Origin: Methylobacterium oryzihabitans
GTDB lineage: Bacteria > Pseudomonadota > Alphaproteobacteria > Rhizobiales > Beijerinckiaceae
Assembly (NCBI RefSeq): GCF_004004555.2
Contig: NZ_SACP01000006.1
Span: 62,001 to 126,000, forward strand
Reading direction: 5' to 3'
Length of the DNA: 64,000 bases
The notes beneath the pieces were generated by a model. The model was given only the letters and a program-made list of their open reading frames with translations. It searched no databases and had not been told where the DNA came from. The translations under genes and the position numbers were made by a program. Of this stretch, positions 1-9,300 are shown one piece after another. Positions within the stretch are counted from its first letter, which is position 1. Each line of letters opens with the position of its first letter.

Positions 1-419
1 CGGTCGTCGCGCCGATCTCCGGGCGCCTCGCCGACCGCTACCCGCCGGGCCTGCTCGGCGGCATCGGGCTCGCGGTGCTGGCGGTGGGGCTGGCCCTGAT
101 GGCGACACTGCCGCCCGATCCCTCGACCGCCGCCATCGCCTGGCGCCTGACCGTCTGCGGCCTCGGCTTCGGGCTGTTCCAGGCGCCCAACAACAAGGTC
201 ATCATCACCAGCGCCCCGCGCGAGCGCAGCGGCGGCGCCAGCGGCATGCAATCGACCGCGCGCCTGCTCGGCCAGTCGCTCGGGGCGGCGGTGGTGGCGG
301 TGATCTTCGGCCTCGCCCACACCGCCGGCACGATCACCGCCCTGTGGCTCGCCGCCGCCCTGTCGGGGGTCGGGGCGCTGGCGAGCACGCTGCGGGTCGG
401 GCGGCGGACGCGGCCGTGA
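1..419 (+). CDS. MFS drug-exporter-type permease, C-terminal fragment
   Basis: This is the 3' end of a gene that begins before the window; the open frame runs from base 3 to the TGA at 417-419. The translation starts with a loop motif of the major facilitator superfamily (APISGRLADRYPPG) followed by hydrophobic segments ending in a basic tail (RVGRRTRP). The segment VIITSAPRERSGGASGMQST, followed by RLLGQSLGAAV, resembles the second half of DHA2-type 14-helix proton-driven multidrug exporters. The substrate cannot be told from this part. Family assignment is fairly safe; subfamily is inferred. Confidence 0.8.
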   Translation, partial: VVAPISGRLADRYPPGLLGGIGLAVLAVGLALMATLPPDPSTAAIAWRLTVCGLGFGLFQAPNNKVIITSAPRERSGGASGMQSTARLLGQSLGAAVVAVIFGLAHTAGTITALWLAAALSGVGALASTLRVGRRTRP

Positions 420-444
420 CGGCGGCGTCCGGCGTCGCCGGCGC

Positions 445-783
445 CTACTTCAGGTGCTGGGCGAGGTACTTGTTCATCTCGAACATCGTCGCCTTGTCCT
501 TGCCGAACACCTTCTTGAGGTGATCGTCGGCGAGGATCTCGCGCTTGTTCTCGGGGTTCTGCAGGTTGTGCTTGCGGATGTAGTCCCAGACCTTGCTGAC
601 GACCTCGCCCCGCGGCAGCGGGCTGGAGCCGACGATGGCGGCGAGCTCGGGGGTCGGCTGCAGCGGCTTCTGAAGGGCGTTCGGCTTGTCGCCGGACTTC
701 GGCGCCGCGACCTTCTTGGCCTTCGCCTTGCCTTCGGTCTCGTCGGCCTTCGGCGCCTCTTTCTTGGTCGTCTTCGTCGCCAT
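445..783 (-). CDS. SWIB/MDM2-domain protein
   Basis: The 112-residue product has a lysine- and alanine-rich N-terminal tail of about 35 residues (MATKTTKKEAPK...) followed by a SWIB/MDM2 fold (ELAAIVGSSPLPRGEVVSKVWDYIRKHNL..NKREILADDHLKKVFGKD...EMNKYLAQHLK). In eukaryotes this fold occurs in chromatin-remodelling complexes; in bacteria such small proteins are known but their role is unclear, and nucleoid or DNA-topology association has been suggested for chlamydial forms. The start at 783 is chosen because GGAGG lies 9 bases upstream; an in-frame ATG at 858 would add a non-conserved leader. A stress-type promoter lies about 75-95 bases upstream (see 857-881). Confidence 0.88.
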   Translation of the reverse strand: MATKTTKKEAPKADETEGKAKAKKVAAPKSGDKPNALQKPLQPTPELAAIVGSSPLPRGEVVSKVWDYIRKHNLQNPENKREILADDHLKKVFGKDKATMFEMNKYLAQHLK

Positions 784-856
784 CGGGGTTCCTCCGACAC
801 TTGGTCCGCGGCCCCGGAAAACGGGCGACCGCCACATCAGAACGCGTAGCACCAAC

Positions 857-881
857 AACTAAGCCGTGCCCAGGGCGTTCC
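857..881 (-). promoter_or_regulatory. candidate EcfG (general stress response) promoter
   Basis: Read on the minus strand this is GGAAC, 16 bases, then AGTT, which matches the alphaproteobacterial EcfG consensus GGAAC-N16/17-cGTT except for the first base of the -10. It ends about 73 bases upstream of the SWIB-protein start codon at 783. A sigma factor of the EcfG family is encoded at 3436-4119. The match is seen in the sequence; its use is inferred. Confidence 0.6.
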
Positions 882-938
882 AAAGGGAAAAATCGCGCCC
901 GAGGCACCGCCGTCCACATGCCAGTCGCAGGGGCGCGG

Positions 939-1952
939 TCACGCCCCCGTCCAGGTCGACCGCCCCTCGAGGGGATAGGCCGGATCGTTGAAGCCCGGCG
1001 TCGAGGGATGCCCGGCCGGGACGAGGCGGTCGACCAGGGCCTCGTCCTCGGCGGTGAAGCGGTAGGCCAGCGCCCCGGCATAGGCCTGCCACTGCGCGAA
1101 GGTGCGCGGACCGGCGATGACCGAGGTCACCGCGCGGTTGTTGAGCACCCAGGCCACCGCGAAGTCGCCCGGGCTGGCGCCGCGGGCCTCGGCATGGGCG
1201 CGGATCTCCTGCGCGATGGCGAGGCTCTCGGGCCGCCACTCGGTCTGCATCATCCGGGTGTCGCCGCGCCCGGCCCGGGTGCCCTCCGGCGGCGCCTCGC
1301 CCGGCCGGTACTTGGCGGTCAGCACGCCGCGGGCGAGGGGCGAGTAGGGCACCACCCCGAGGCCGAAATGGGCGCAGGCCGGCAGGTGCTCGACCTCCGG
1401 CATCCGGTTGAGGGCGTTGTAGTACGGCTGGCTCGCCACCGGCCGGTCGATGCCGGCCTCGTCGCACAGCCGGCAGATCTCCGCCACCCGCCACGCCCGG
1501 TGGTTGGAGACCCCGACATGCAGGACCTTGCCGGCCCGGACCAGGTGCTCCAGCGCCCGCACCGTCTCGTCGAGCGGCGTCGCGTGGTCCTCCTTGTGCA
1601 GGTAGTACAGGTCGATCCGATCGGTGCCGAGGCGCTTCAGGCTCGCCTCGCAGGCGCGCAGGACGTGGCCGCGCGACAGGCCGCGGTCGTTCGGCCCCGG
1701 CCCCATCGCGTTCGCCACCTTGGTGGCGACGACCCAGGCGTCGCGCTCCGCCGCGATGGCGCGGCCGACCACCTCCTCCGAGCGGCCGTCGTTGTAGACG
1801 TCCGCGGTGTCGATGAAGTTGAGGCCCTGGTCGCGCGCGTCGGCGACGATCCGCGCCGCCTCGTCGTCGGGGGTCTGGCCGCCGAACATCATCGTGCCGA
1901 GGCATAGCGGCGACACCTTCAGGCCCGATCGGCCGAGCGTGCGGTACTCCAT
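939..1952 (-). CDS. aldo/keto reductase
   Basis: A 337-residue cytosolic NAD(P)H-dependent oxidoreductase of the aldo/keto reductase superfamily, with the YajO/Tas/general-stress-69 style start MEYRTLGRSGLKVSPLCLGTM (positions 1-21). The catalytic tetrad is visible as Asp48 and Tyr53 (FIDTADVY), Lys78 (VATKV) and His119 (YYLHKED). The cofactor-binding region near the C-terminus reads SVIAGPRTFAQWQ. GGAGG lies a few bases upstream of the start. The physiological substrate (aldehyde or ketone) is unknown. It is a monocistronic gene, separated from the SWIB gene by the stress-type promoter. Confidence 0.92.
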   Translation of the reverse strand: MEYRTLGRSGLKVSPLCLGTMMFGGQTPDDEAARIVADARDQGLNFIDTADVYNDGRSEEVVGRAIAAERDAWVVATKVANAMGPGPNDRGLSRGHVLRACEASLKRLGTDRIDLYYLHKEDHATPLDETVRALEHLVRAGKVLHVGVSNHRAWRVAEICRLCDEAGIDRPVASQPYYNALNRMPEVEHLPACAHFGLGVVPYSPLARGVLTAKYRPGEAPPEGTRAGRGDTRMMQTEWRPESLAIAQEIRAHAEARGASPGDFAVAWVLNNRAVTSVIAGPRTFAQWQAYAGALAYRFTAEDEALVDRLVPAGHPSTPGFNDPAYPLEGRSTWTGA

Positions 1953-2097
1953 GGCGGTTCCTCCGAAAATGGCGCCGGCGTGGCCTCCGGCGGCGGCGCG
2001 CCGAAGCCTGTGGATGCCGGGGTTCTTCCCCCATTCACCACATCCCGCGGCTCCCGCGTCAAGCTCGCGTTAAGCACGCCGTGGCGAGAGTGGCGTC

Positions 2098-2217
2098 ATG
2101 TTCATCGCCGCGCTCTCCCTCGCCCTCGCCGGGTCCGTCGCCCTCGTGCTCGGCCTCGGCGCCGCCGTCTCGTCCGAAACCGGGCGGGAGCACCCGCCCG
2201 GGGCCGGGCTGCTGTAG
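2098..2217 (+). CDS. possible 39-residue single-span membrane peptide
   Basis: A short frame beginning ATGTTCATCGCC encodes MFIAALSLALAGSVALVLGL followed by GAAVSSETGREHPPGAGLL, that is one hydrophobic helix of about 20 residues and a short polar tail. It occupies most of the gap between the divergent aldo/keto reductase and the downstream permease. Upstream there is only a weak purine stretch (GGCGAGAG), so translation is uncertain. I do not recognise a family. It could be a real small membrane protein or chance coding in GC-rich DNA. Confidence 0.35.
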   Translation: MFIAALSLALAGSVALVLGLGAAVSSETGREHPPGAGLL

Positions 2218-2285
2218 GCTTCCTCCCGCCGGCGGGTCGCCCCTCCGGCGGGACGCCGCGCCTCCGGCGGCCGCCGGAGCCGCCG

Positions 2286-3371
2286 ATGCCGCCGCGCTTC
2301 CTCCTCGCCTTCGCCGGGCTCTACGGCGGCTACGGGATGGTGTCGCCGTTCCTGCCCGCCTTCCTGGCCGAGCGCGGGCTCGACCCCCGGGCGATCGGCC
2401 TCGTGCTCGCCGCCGGTACAGGAGTGCGGCTGCTCGCCGGGCCCCTTGCCGGGCGCCTCGCCGACCGGCGCGGGGCGGGGCGGGGCGTCCTCGCCGCCTG
2501 CGGGGTGCTCACCGCCGGCGCGACCCTCGCGTTCCTGGCCGGGCACGGCTTTCCCGCCCTGCTCGCGGTCGGGATCCTCTACGCGGCGGCCTCGGCGCCG
2601 CTGGCGCCCCTCGCCGACGCCCTGGCGCTGCCGGCGGCGGCCGCGGGCCGCTTCGCCTACGGCCACCTGCGCGGGGCCGGTTCTGCCGCCTTCATCGCCG
2701 CGAGCCTCGCCGCCGGCCTCGTGGCCGGGCAGGTCGGCACCGCCGCCGTGCGCCTGCTGCGCTCGGGCGGGTTCCTGCGCCTCGTGCTCGCCGCCGCCCT
2801 GGTGATCGGCAGCCACGCGGTCCACGACGCCTTCGCGGTGATCCGCTGGCGCGAGGCCGGGGTGAGCCCGGCCTGGATCGGCCTGCTCTGGGCCGAGGCG
2901 GTCGCCGCCGAGGTCGCGGTGTTCCTCGTCCTCGGGCCGCCCCTGCTCGACCGGCTCGGCCCCGGCCGGGCGCTGGCGCTCGCGGCGGCGGCCGGGATCC
3001 TGCGCTGGTCGGTCATGGCCCTGACCGCCGCGCTGCCGGCGGTCGCGGCCGCCCAGGCCCTGCACGGCGCCACCTTCGCGCTCCTGCACCTCGCCTGCCT
3101 GCGCCGGATCGCCGACACCGTCCCGCCCCACCTCGCCGCCACGGCCCTGACCCTCTACGGCAGCGTCGGCCTCGGGCTGGCCGCCGCCGGGCTGACGCTG
3201 GCCGCGGGCGCCCTCTACGCCGCCCTCGGCCCGGGCGCGTTCTGGGTCATGGCGGCCCTGTGCGTGCCGGCGATTCCGCTCGCCCTCTCGCTCCGGCGGG
3301 ACCCGGACGGGACCAGCCGGGATGCCGTAACGGCAAGGCTCGATCTGGTGCGCCCGCACCAGCCGAATTAG
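2286..3371 (+). CDS. MFS permease of the HcaT-like (MFS_1_like) group
   Basis: The 361-residue polytopic inner-membrane protein starts MPPRFLLAFAGLYGGYGMVSPFLPAFLAERG and has the MFS loop AGPLAGRLADRRGAGR near residue 60. The second half (HAVHDAFAVIRWREAGVSPAWIGLLWAEAVAAEV) is typical of the phenylpropionate/nucleoside-type MFS_1_like permeases. The start at 2286 is the first ATG at the beginning of the conserved part; a longer upstream extension is arginine-rich and non-conserved. The protein is about 40 residues shorter than usual because the region around helix 6 and the central cytoplasmic loop (GLVAGQVGTAAVRLLRSGGFLR) looks contracted. Substrate unknown. Confidence 0.82.
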   Translation: MPPRFLLAFAGLYGGYGMVSPFLPAFLAERGLDPRAIGLVLAAGTGVRLLAGPLAGRLADRRGAGRGVLAACGVLTAGATLAFLAGHGFPALLAVGILYAAASAPLAPLADALALPAAAAGRFAYGHLRGAGSAAFIAASLAAGLVAGQVGTAAVRLLRSGGFLRLVLAAALVIGSHAVHDAFAVIRWREAGVSPAWIGLLWAEAVAAEVAVFLVLGPPLLDRLGPGRALALAAAAGILRWSVMALTAALPAVAAAQALHGATFALLHLACLRRIADTVPPHLAATALTLYGSVGLGLAAAGLTLAAGALYAALGPGAFWVMAALCVPAIPLALSLRRDPDGTSRDAVTARLDLVRPHQPN

Positions 3372-3435
3372 TGCGTTCGGCCGATTGTCCGGCCCGGCGC
3401 GAAGTGCGAAAGCCCGCCCCCCACCGGACTTCGCC

Positions 3436-4119
3436 ATGGCACGCCCTCTCCCCGCCTCCCCATCGGCCGATCCGCAGGATCCCCTGCCGGATCCGCGGCC
3501 TGGCCTGCCCGGCGGGATCCAGATGCACCTCGCCGCCCATTTGCGGGCAGCCTACGGGGCGATCGAGGCGGTGCCGCTGTCGTCGGGCCTCGGGGCGGTG
3601 CTGGAGCGGCTGACGGCGGCGCTGGCCGGCCTCGCGGAGGGCGACGCCGACGCCTTCGGGCGCGACCTGCTCGACGCGGCGCCGCGCCTGCGCCGGCGCG
3701 CCCTGACCCTCGCGCACGATCCGAGCCGCGCCGACGACCTCGTGCAGGAGACCCTGCTGAAGGCGTGGCAGAACCGGGCCCGGTTCGAGCCCGGCACCAA
3801 CCTCGACGCGTGGCTCTACACGATCCTGCGCAACAGCTTCTATTCCGAGTATCAGAAGCGGACCCGCGAGGTGGCGGATTCCGACGGCGTGCACGCCGCC
3901 CGGCTGATCGCCCTGCCGGCCCAGGAGGCCAATCTCGACCTGCTGGCGATGCAGGACGCCCTCGACCGGCTCGGGCCCGACCAGCGCGAGGCGCTGCTGC
4001 TCTCGGCGGTGCACGACCTGTCCTACGAGGACATCGCGGTCGCGATGGCGTGCCGGGTCGGCACCGTGAAGAGCCGCATCAACCGCGCCCGCGCCCGGCT
4101 GACCGAACTGCTCGGCTGA
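3436..4119 (+). CDS. EcfG-type sigma factor with N-terminal NepR-like segment
   Basis: Residues about 72-140 are a sigma-70 region 2 (DDLVQETLLKAWQNR..FEPGTNLDAWLYTILRNSFYSEYQKR) and 165-227 a region 4 (LDRLGPDQREALLLSAVHDLSYEDIAVAM..GTVKSRINRARARL), both in the style of the alphaproteobacterial general-stress sigma EcfG. Residues 32-59 (LAAHLRAAYGAIEAVPLSSG then LGAVLERL) align without gaps to the NepR anti-sigma helix pair, whose pattern I recall as IGRKLRxxYDxVVNEPVPDR then FLxLLxxL. A fused anti-sigma segment would make the sigma self-inhibited or tuned by PhyR. ATG 3436 is the first ATG in frame; TTG 3385 and ATG 3523 are alternatives, but 3523 would still keep the NepR-like part. No phyR is nearby. 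Sigma call secure; NepR-fusion call is from my reading of the pattern. Confidence 0.85.
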   Translation: MARPLPASPSADPQDPLPDPRPGLPGGIQMHLAAHLRAAYGAIEAVPLSSGLGAVLERLTAALAGLAEGDADAFGRDLLDAAPRLRRRALTLAHDPSRADDLVQETLLKAWQNRARFEPGTNLDAWLYTILRNSFYSEYQKRTREVADSDGVHAARLIALPAQEANLDLLAMQDALDRLGPDQREALLLSAVHDLSYEDIAVAMACRVGTVKSRINRARARLTELLG

Positions 4120-4134
4120 CGGCGCGGCAGGCCG

Positions 4135-4893
4135 TCACGCCGTCACCGTCACGGCGACCTCACCGAGACCCGGCATCTCGGCCTCGATCCTCGCGCCGGG
4201 ATCGACGAAGATCGTGCCGATGCACGACCCGGTGGTGACGACCTGACCTGCCTTCAGCCCGCCGAGGGAGGCCGCGCCCTCGTTGGCGAGCCAGACCAGG
4301 AGCCGCACCGGATCGCCCGCCACGTTGCCGCCGACGCCGTCGTGGACGACCCGGCCGTCGATCCGCAGCCGCACCGGCTGGGTCTGCGGGTCGAGGCCGC
4401 GCCACTCGGCCAGGGCCGGGCCGATCACCAGGGCGCCGTGGTTCTGCTGGTCGGCGCGCTGGCTCAGCGGGTCGGCGGCGCCGAAGGCCGAGAAGCGGGT
4501 GTCGGCGATCTCGATCACCGGGTGCAGGGCCGCGACCGCCGCCAGCACTGTCTCGCGGTCGTAGGGTCCGCCCTCCGGCGGGAGGTCGCGGCCGAGCCGG
4601 TAGGCGATCTCGGCCTCGGCCCCGATGACGGCGAACCGCGAGGCCGGCAGGGTGTCGGCCTCGCTGACCGTACCGGCATGCAGCGGCGCCCGGTTCGGCG
4701 TCGCCGCCGGGCCCGGCGCCCCGACCTTCCACGCCACCACCGGCCCGAGCCGCCGGGCGACCGCGTCCTGCACCGCGCGGGCCTGCGCCTCGGTCCGCGG
4801 GCGGCACGCCTCCGGCAGGTCCGCCGGCCGCGCGCCGGTGCGGCGGGCCTCCAGCAGGAAGTCGGCGGCGGGATTCGGGTCGAAATCGGTCAT
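4135..4893 (-). CDS. 2-keto-4-pentenoate hydratase family protein
   Basis: A 252-residue protein of the fumarylacetoacetate hydrolase/MhpD fold. Recognisable stretches are VAWKVGAPG, FAVIGAEAEIAYRLGRDLPPEG (the acidic metal-binding helix), HPVIEIADTRF and the closing KAGQVVTTGSCIGTIFVDPG. Members hydrate 2-hydroxypenta-2,4-dienoate in aromatic meta-cleavage pathways or decarboxylate 4-oxalocrotonate, using Mg2+ or Mn2+. No other meta-cleavage gene is near, so the substrate is open. The gene converges on the sigma factor gene with a 15-base gap. Confidence 0.88.
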   Translation of the reverse strand: MTDFDPNPAADFLLEARRTGARPADLPEACRPRTEAQARAVQDAVARRLGPVVAWKVGAPGPAATPNRAPLHAGTVSEADTLPASRFAVIGAEAEIAYRLGRDLPPEGGPYDRETVLAAVAALHPVIEIADTRFSAFGAADPLSQRADQQNHGALVIGPALAEWRGLDPQTQPVRLRIDGRVVHDGVGGNVAGDPVRLLVWLANEGAASLGGLKAGQVVTTGSCIGTIFVDPGARIEAEMPGLGEVAVTVTA

Positions 4894-5217
4894 GCGGGGA
4901 TCCGGACGGGGACGGGCGCGTCGCCGGGAGCGGCCCGCCCGGCCGCGTCGAGTCTAAGCAGACTTGCGTTGGCAGGCCAACGCTTCGTCCGCTGAGATGT
5001 TTGTCCTGCCGCAGATTCTTGCCGCAAAACCGGCTGCCACTTTTGCGAAATCTGCTTGGCCGCCTGGATGGTCCGGCGGCAACGCGGCTCCCGAAGCCGC
5101 GACCGGCGCTCTCGGCCCCATCGGTCCGTCCCATGCGGGCATCGCGGGCGCGGCTTGCGCCGGAAAATCCCGGCCCATAGAGGTCTCGTGGTCTGCGGAT
5201 CGTCCCGGGCTGTTGTG
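4894..5217. promoter_or_regulatory. divergent promoter region with repeated AraC-like half-sites
   Basis: This 324-base gap separates the hydratase gene (minus) from the AraC regulator (plus). It holds a perfect inverted repeat at 4966-4983 (GCGTTGGC, two bases, GCCAACGC). It also holds three related motifs: GCAGACTTGCG at 4958, GCAGATTCTTGCCGCAAAA at 5011, and GCAGATTTCGCAAAA on the minus strand at 5041-5055. Repeated motifs of this kind in front of an AraC gene are good candidates for its binding sites. No gene is supported inside. Confidence 0.45.
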
Positions 5218-6246
5218 ATGTCGACCTTCGTCCACGCGGACGGTCCCGCACCCTACGATTTCATCGATCTGTCGTCGCGCGCCTTCGAGCCGTCGGTCCG
5301 CTTCGACGCCTGGAAGACCGTCGCCAACTACGCCCTCGACCTCCTTCCGCCGCCCGACGACGCGCCGCTGGACGGCCGGCTCCGCTTCGTGCGCGGCGCC
5401 GGCGGCGCCTTCGGATGCCACGAGGGCAGCCCCCATCGCACCGAGTTCACCCGGCGGACCCGCAAGGCCGGGCGCGGCGAGTGCGTGGTCCTCAACCTCA
5501 TGGCCGCCGGCGAGGTCGCCCTGGAGGCCGACGACGGGCGCAGGCAGGTGGCGCCGGAGGGCTCGTTCGCGCTCCTCGATGCGGCGCAGCCGATGCGCTA
5601 CCACTGGAGCCGCAGCCGCCACGTCTACCTGCTGCTGCCGCGGGCTCCCGCGCTGCGCCATCTCGGCGGCCGCCTGCCGGATCTCGCGCGGCCGCTCGAC
5701 GCCTCGCCGCTGGCGCCGTTCCTGCGCAGCCAGATGACCCTGCTCGACCGGGACGGCGCCCGTCTCTCGCGCAGGGAGCTGACGGCCGTGCTCGACGGCA
5801 CGCTCGCCCTGGCGACGCTGCTGCTGGAGGGGCTGGGCGATGCCCGCGCGATCGAGGCCGAGGCCGCCGCGGCCGGGCTCTACGCCGCCGCGCTGCGGCA
5901 TCTCGACCACAACCTCCACCGCATCGACCTCGATCCCGGGACGATCGCCCGCGAACTCGGCTGCTCGCGTGCCACGCTCTACCGCGCCTTCCACGCCCAC
6001 GGCGTCACGGTCGCCCAGGCCCTGCGCGACCTCCGGCTCGACCGCGCCAGGGACCGGTTGAGCCGTGCCGCCGCGTCCGACCGCTACGTCGCGACGGTCG
6101 CCTTCGCCTGCGGCTTCCACGACCCCTCCGCGTTCGGCAAGCAGTTCAAGTCCCGCTTCGGCCTGTCCCCGCGCGACTGGCGCGAGCACGGCCGGGCCGG
6201 CCAGGGGCGGACCGAGCTTGCGCCGAGACGCGCCGACCAGGGTTGA
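5218..6246 (+). CDS. AraC-family transcriptional regulator
   Basis: A 342-residue regulator with an N-terminal AraC-binding-like (PF14525-type) domain over about residues 1-215 and a C-terminal double helix-turn-helix over about 235-335 (DPGTIARELGCSRATLYRAF...RYVATVAFACGFHDPSAFGKQFKSRFGLSPRDWR). The second HTH with the FxxxFK..G.SP signature is clear. ATG 5218 starts the conserved region; upstream codons are arginine-rich leader. It lies 93 bases ahead of the autotransporter gene in the same direction and may control it; repeated motifs upstream at 4958-5055 suggest self-regulation. Inducer unknown. Confidence 0.9.
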   Translation: MSTFVHADGPAPYDFIDLSSRAFEPSVRFDAWKTVANYALDLLPPPDDAPLDGRLRFVRGAGGAFGCHEGSPHRTEFTRRTRKAGRGECVVLNLMAAGEVALEADDGRRQVAPEGSFALLDAAQPMRYHWSRSRHVYLLLPRAPALRHLGGRLPDLARPLDASPLAPFLRSQMTLLDRDGARLSRRELTAVLDGTLALATLLLEGLGDARAIEAEAAAAGLYAAALRHLDHNLHRIDLDPGTIARELGCSRATLYRAFHAHGVTVAQALRDLRLDRARDRLSRAAASDRYVATVAFACGFHDPSAFGKQFKSRFGLSPRDWREHGRAGQGRTELAPRRADQG

Positions 6247-6339
6247 GACGCGGCCACGATTGCCGGTCCCCGGAGCTTCCCTATCCTGGCCCCCGGTCTC
6301 ACGGCCGGGCCCGCCCGCCGTGCAGCGTAGGGACGCTCC

Positions 6340-9300
6340 TTGAACGCCCATTCCTCCGCCCGGCTTCTCGCCGTGCTCGCCGCCGCCGGCCTGTCGGGAG
6401 CGGTCCAGACCGCCGGCGCCCAGACGCCGGTCCCGTGGACGGATCCGGTCCGCGCCGGCGCGCTCCAGGAACTCGTGGACCGGACGCTCGCCGACAAGCG
6501 GATCCCGGGGGCGGCGGTCTCGATCCGCCAGGGCGACCTGCGCTGGGCGACGAATGCCGGCCTCGCCGACGTCGAGGCCGGCGCGCCGCCGACCGACGGG
6601 ACCACCTTCGGCTACCGAAGCATCACGAAGTCGCTGGTCACGACGGTCGTCCTGCAACTGGCCCGCGAGGGCCGGATCGGCCTCGACGACGCGGTCGGCC
6701 GGTACGTCGCCGGCGTGCCCGGCGGCGACGTCATGACGATCCGCCAGCTCGCCGAGATGCGCTCCGGCCTGCTCAACTACACCGCATCCCCGGGCTTCCT
6801 GTCGACGTTCCCCGCCGATCCCGGCCGCGTCTGGACGGCCCGGGAGCTTCTGGCCTTCGCCTTCGCGGCGCCGCTGCGCTTCGCGCCCGGAACCTCCTAC
6901 GAATATTCCAACAGCAACACGCTGCTGCTGGGCGAGATCGTCGCCGCCGCCACCGGCCGGTCCTGGTCCGACGAGGTCCGGCGCCGCCTCACCCTGCCGT
7001 TCGGCATGCCCTCGGTCGTCGACCAGGGGGCCGGCGCCCTGCCGGCGCCCTCGGCGGTGGGCTACGTCGACGACGGCACCGGGCCGGTGTCGCTGTCCGC
7101 CTTCAACGGGACCGGGCTCGGGGCCTCGGGGGCGCTCGCCGGCGTCGTCGGCGACCTGGAGCGCTGGGGCCGGGTGCTCGGCACCGGGGCCGCCGTGAGC
7201 AAGGCCGACTTCGTCGCCCGGCTGAAGTCGTTCGGCTCGACCCGCAGCGACCCGAGGAGCCCGGAATACGACAGCTACGGCTTCGGCTGGGGCGAGATCT
7301 CCGGCTGGGTCGGCCATACCGGCAACGGCCTCGGCTTCGAGGCGCTGGTCATGTACGACCGCGCGACCGACCGCACGATCACGATCCTCCTCAACGCCAG
7401 CAACGGCGACGATTCCGACGCGCCGGCGCACCTGTTCCGCGAGCTCCTGACCGTCCTCGGCTGGACCGAGCCAGCCGGCCAGCGGCAGGTCGCGGCGGAC
7501 GGCACGCGGGCGGTCGTCGGCTCCGGCACGGTGTGGACCGGCCTCGTCGGCGGTCCGTTCGGCGCCCGCGCCGCGGTCTACGCGGCGGGCGGCGGCGTCG
7601 CCACCGCCGACGGCCCGGTCACCCTCGCGCCGATGCAGGACTTCGTCCCGGCGATCGCCGTCGGGCGCGACGGCCGGGTCGCGCTCGATCGCGGCGGCAC
7701 CATCACGGCCTCGCCCGGCGGCGACGGCGCCTTCCTCGACGGCGGCGGCGGGACGGCGGCCCTGTCCCTGCGCGACGTCGCGATCGCCCTGCGCGGCGAC
7801 GCGGTCAGCGGAACCGGCATCGACGCGCGCGACGGTGCCCGGGCCGACCTCGCCGCCGTCCGGATCGACGGCACCGCGCTGACGGCGCTGCATGCCGGCG
7901 GCACCACGGCAACGGTCGTCGACGGCACGCGGCTGGCGATCGACCTGGGGGCGGGGCACGGCGCCTGGGCGAGCCGCAACGGCACGATCGACCTGCGCGA
8001 CAGCAGCATCGTCCTGCGCGGCGACGGGATCGGCCTGCTCGCCACTGGCCGCGACGGTCCGGCCCTCGTGCGCACCGACGGCGTCTCCGTCGTCACGCTC
8101 GCGCCCGGCAGCCATGGCGCGCTCGCGCAGGGCGCCGGCGCCGCGCTGCAGCTCTCCGCCACGCGGATCGCGACCTTCGGGGCCGGGGCCCACGGCCTCG
8201 TCGTCGGCGACGGCGCCGCGGCGACCCTGGTCGGCGGCGGCATCCGGACCGAGGGCGCGCAGGCCGCCGCGATCGGCGCGTTCGCGCTCGCCGCGCCGGC
8301 CGTCGCCTCCGCCACCGTCTCGCTGGCCGGCACGACGCTGTCGGCGGCGAGCGGGACCGCGATCGCCGCCTCCGGGCTCGACCTGACCGTCCGCGCCACC
8401 GGGTCGCAGCTCTCGGGCGCGATCGTGGGCGGGCCCGGCGCGGGCATCGCCCTCGCGCTCGACCGCGGCAGCACCTGGACGCTGCCGGATGCCGGCGCCC
8501 CGACCTCGCGCCTCGCGAGCCTCGTCAACCGCGACAGCACCGTCGCGTTCGCGCCCGCCTCCGATTACCGGAGCCTCGTCGTCGGGGACTATCGCGGCGA
8601 GGGCGGCACCCTCGTGGTGAATGCCGGCCTCGGGCGGGGCGGCGCCGGTGCCGACCGGCTCGTCGTCGACGGCGGACGCGCGACCGGATCGACCCGGATC
8701 GTGGTCCGGCAGGAGGGCGGCGGCGCGGCCACGGCCGGCGACGGGATCACGCTCGTCGAGACCCGCAACGGCGGCACGACCGACCCGGCGGCCTTCACCC
8801 TCGCGGGCGCCCGGGTCGCGGCGGGCGCCTACGACTACGCGCTCGCCCGCGGCGGCGGCGGGTCCGCGCAGGACTGGTTCCTGCGCTCGACCCGGCCGGA
8901 CGGCTCCCCGAACCTGCGGCCCGAGGTGGCGCTGACCCTCGCCCTGCCGGCCATGGCGAGCCGGTTCGGCCTCGCGATGATCGGCACCCTCCACGAGCGC
9001 GACGGCGGGCGAAGCGACGCGGGCGGCGCAGCCTCGGCTGGCGGCACTCCAGGAGCCGGCGGTGCTCTGGGAACTGGCGGTGCTCTGGGAACTGGCAGTG
9101 CCTGGGCGCGGATCTTCGGCGAGACCGGCGACCGCCGCGCCTCCGGCGGCGGCGACGCCGCGCGCCTCGGCGGCTTCCGCGCCGGCGGTCCCGCCTACGA
9201 TGTCGGCCTCGCCGGCTTCCAGGCCGGGCTCGACCTCATGCGCAGCGAGGGCACCGTCGCGGGGCTGGCGATCGGGGCCGGCCGGATCGAGGCCGAGGTC

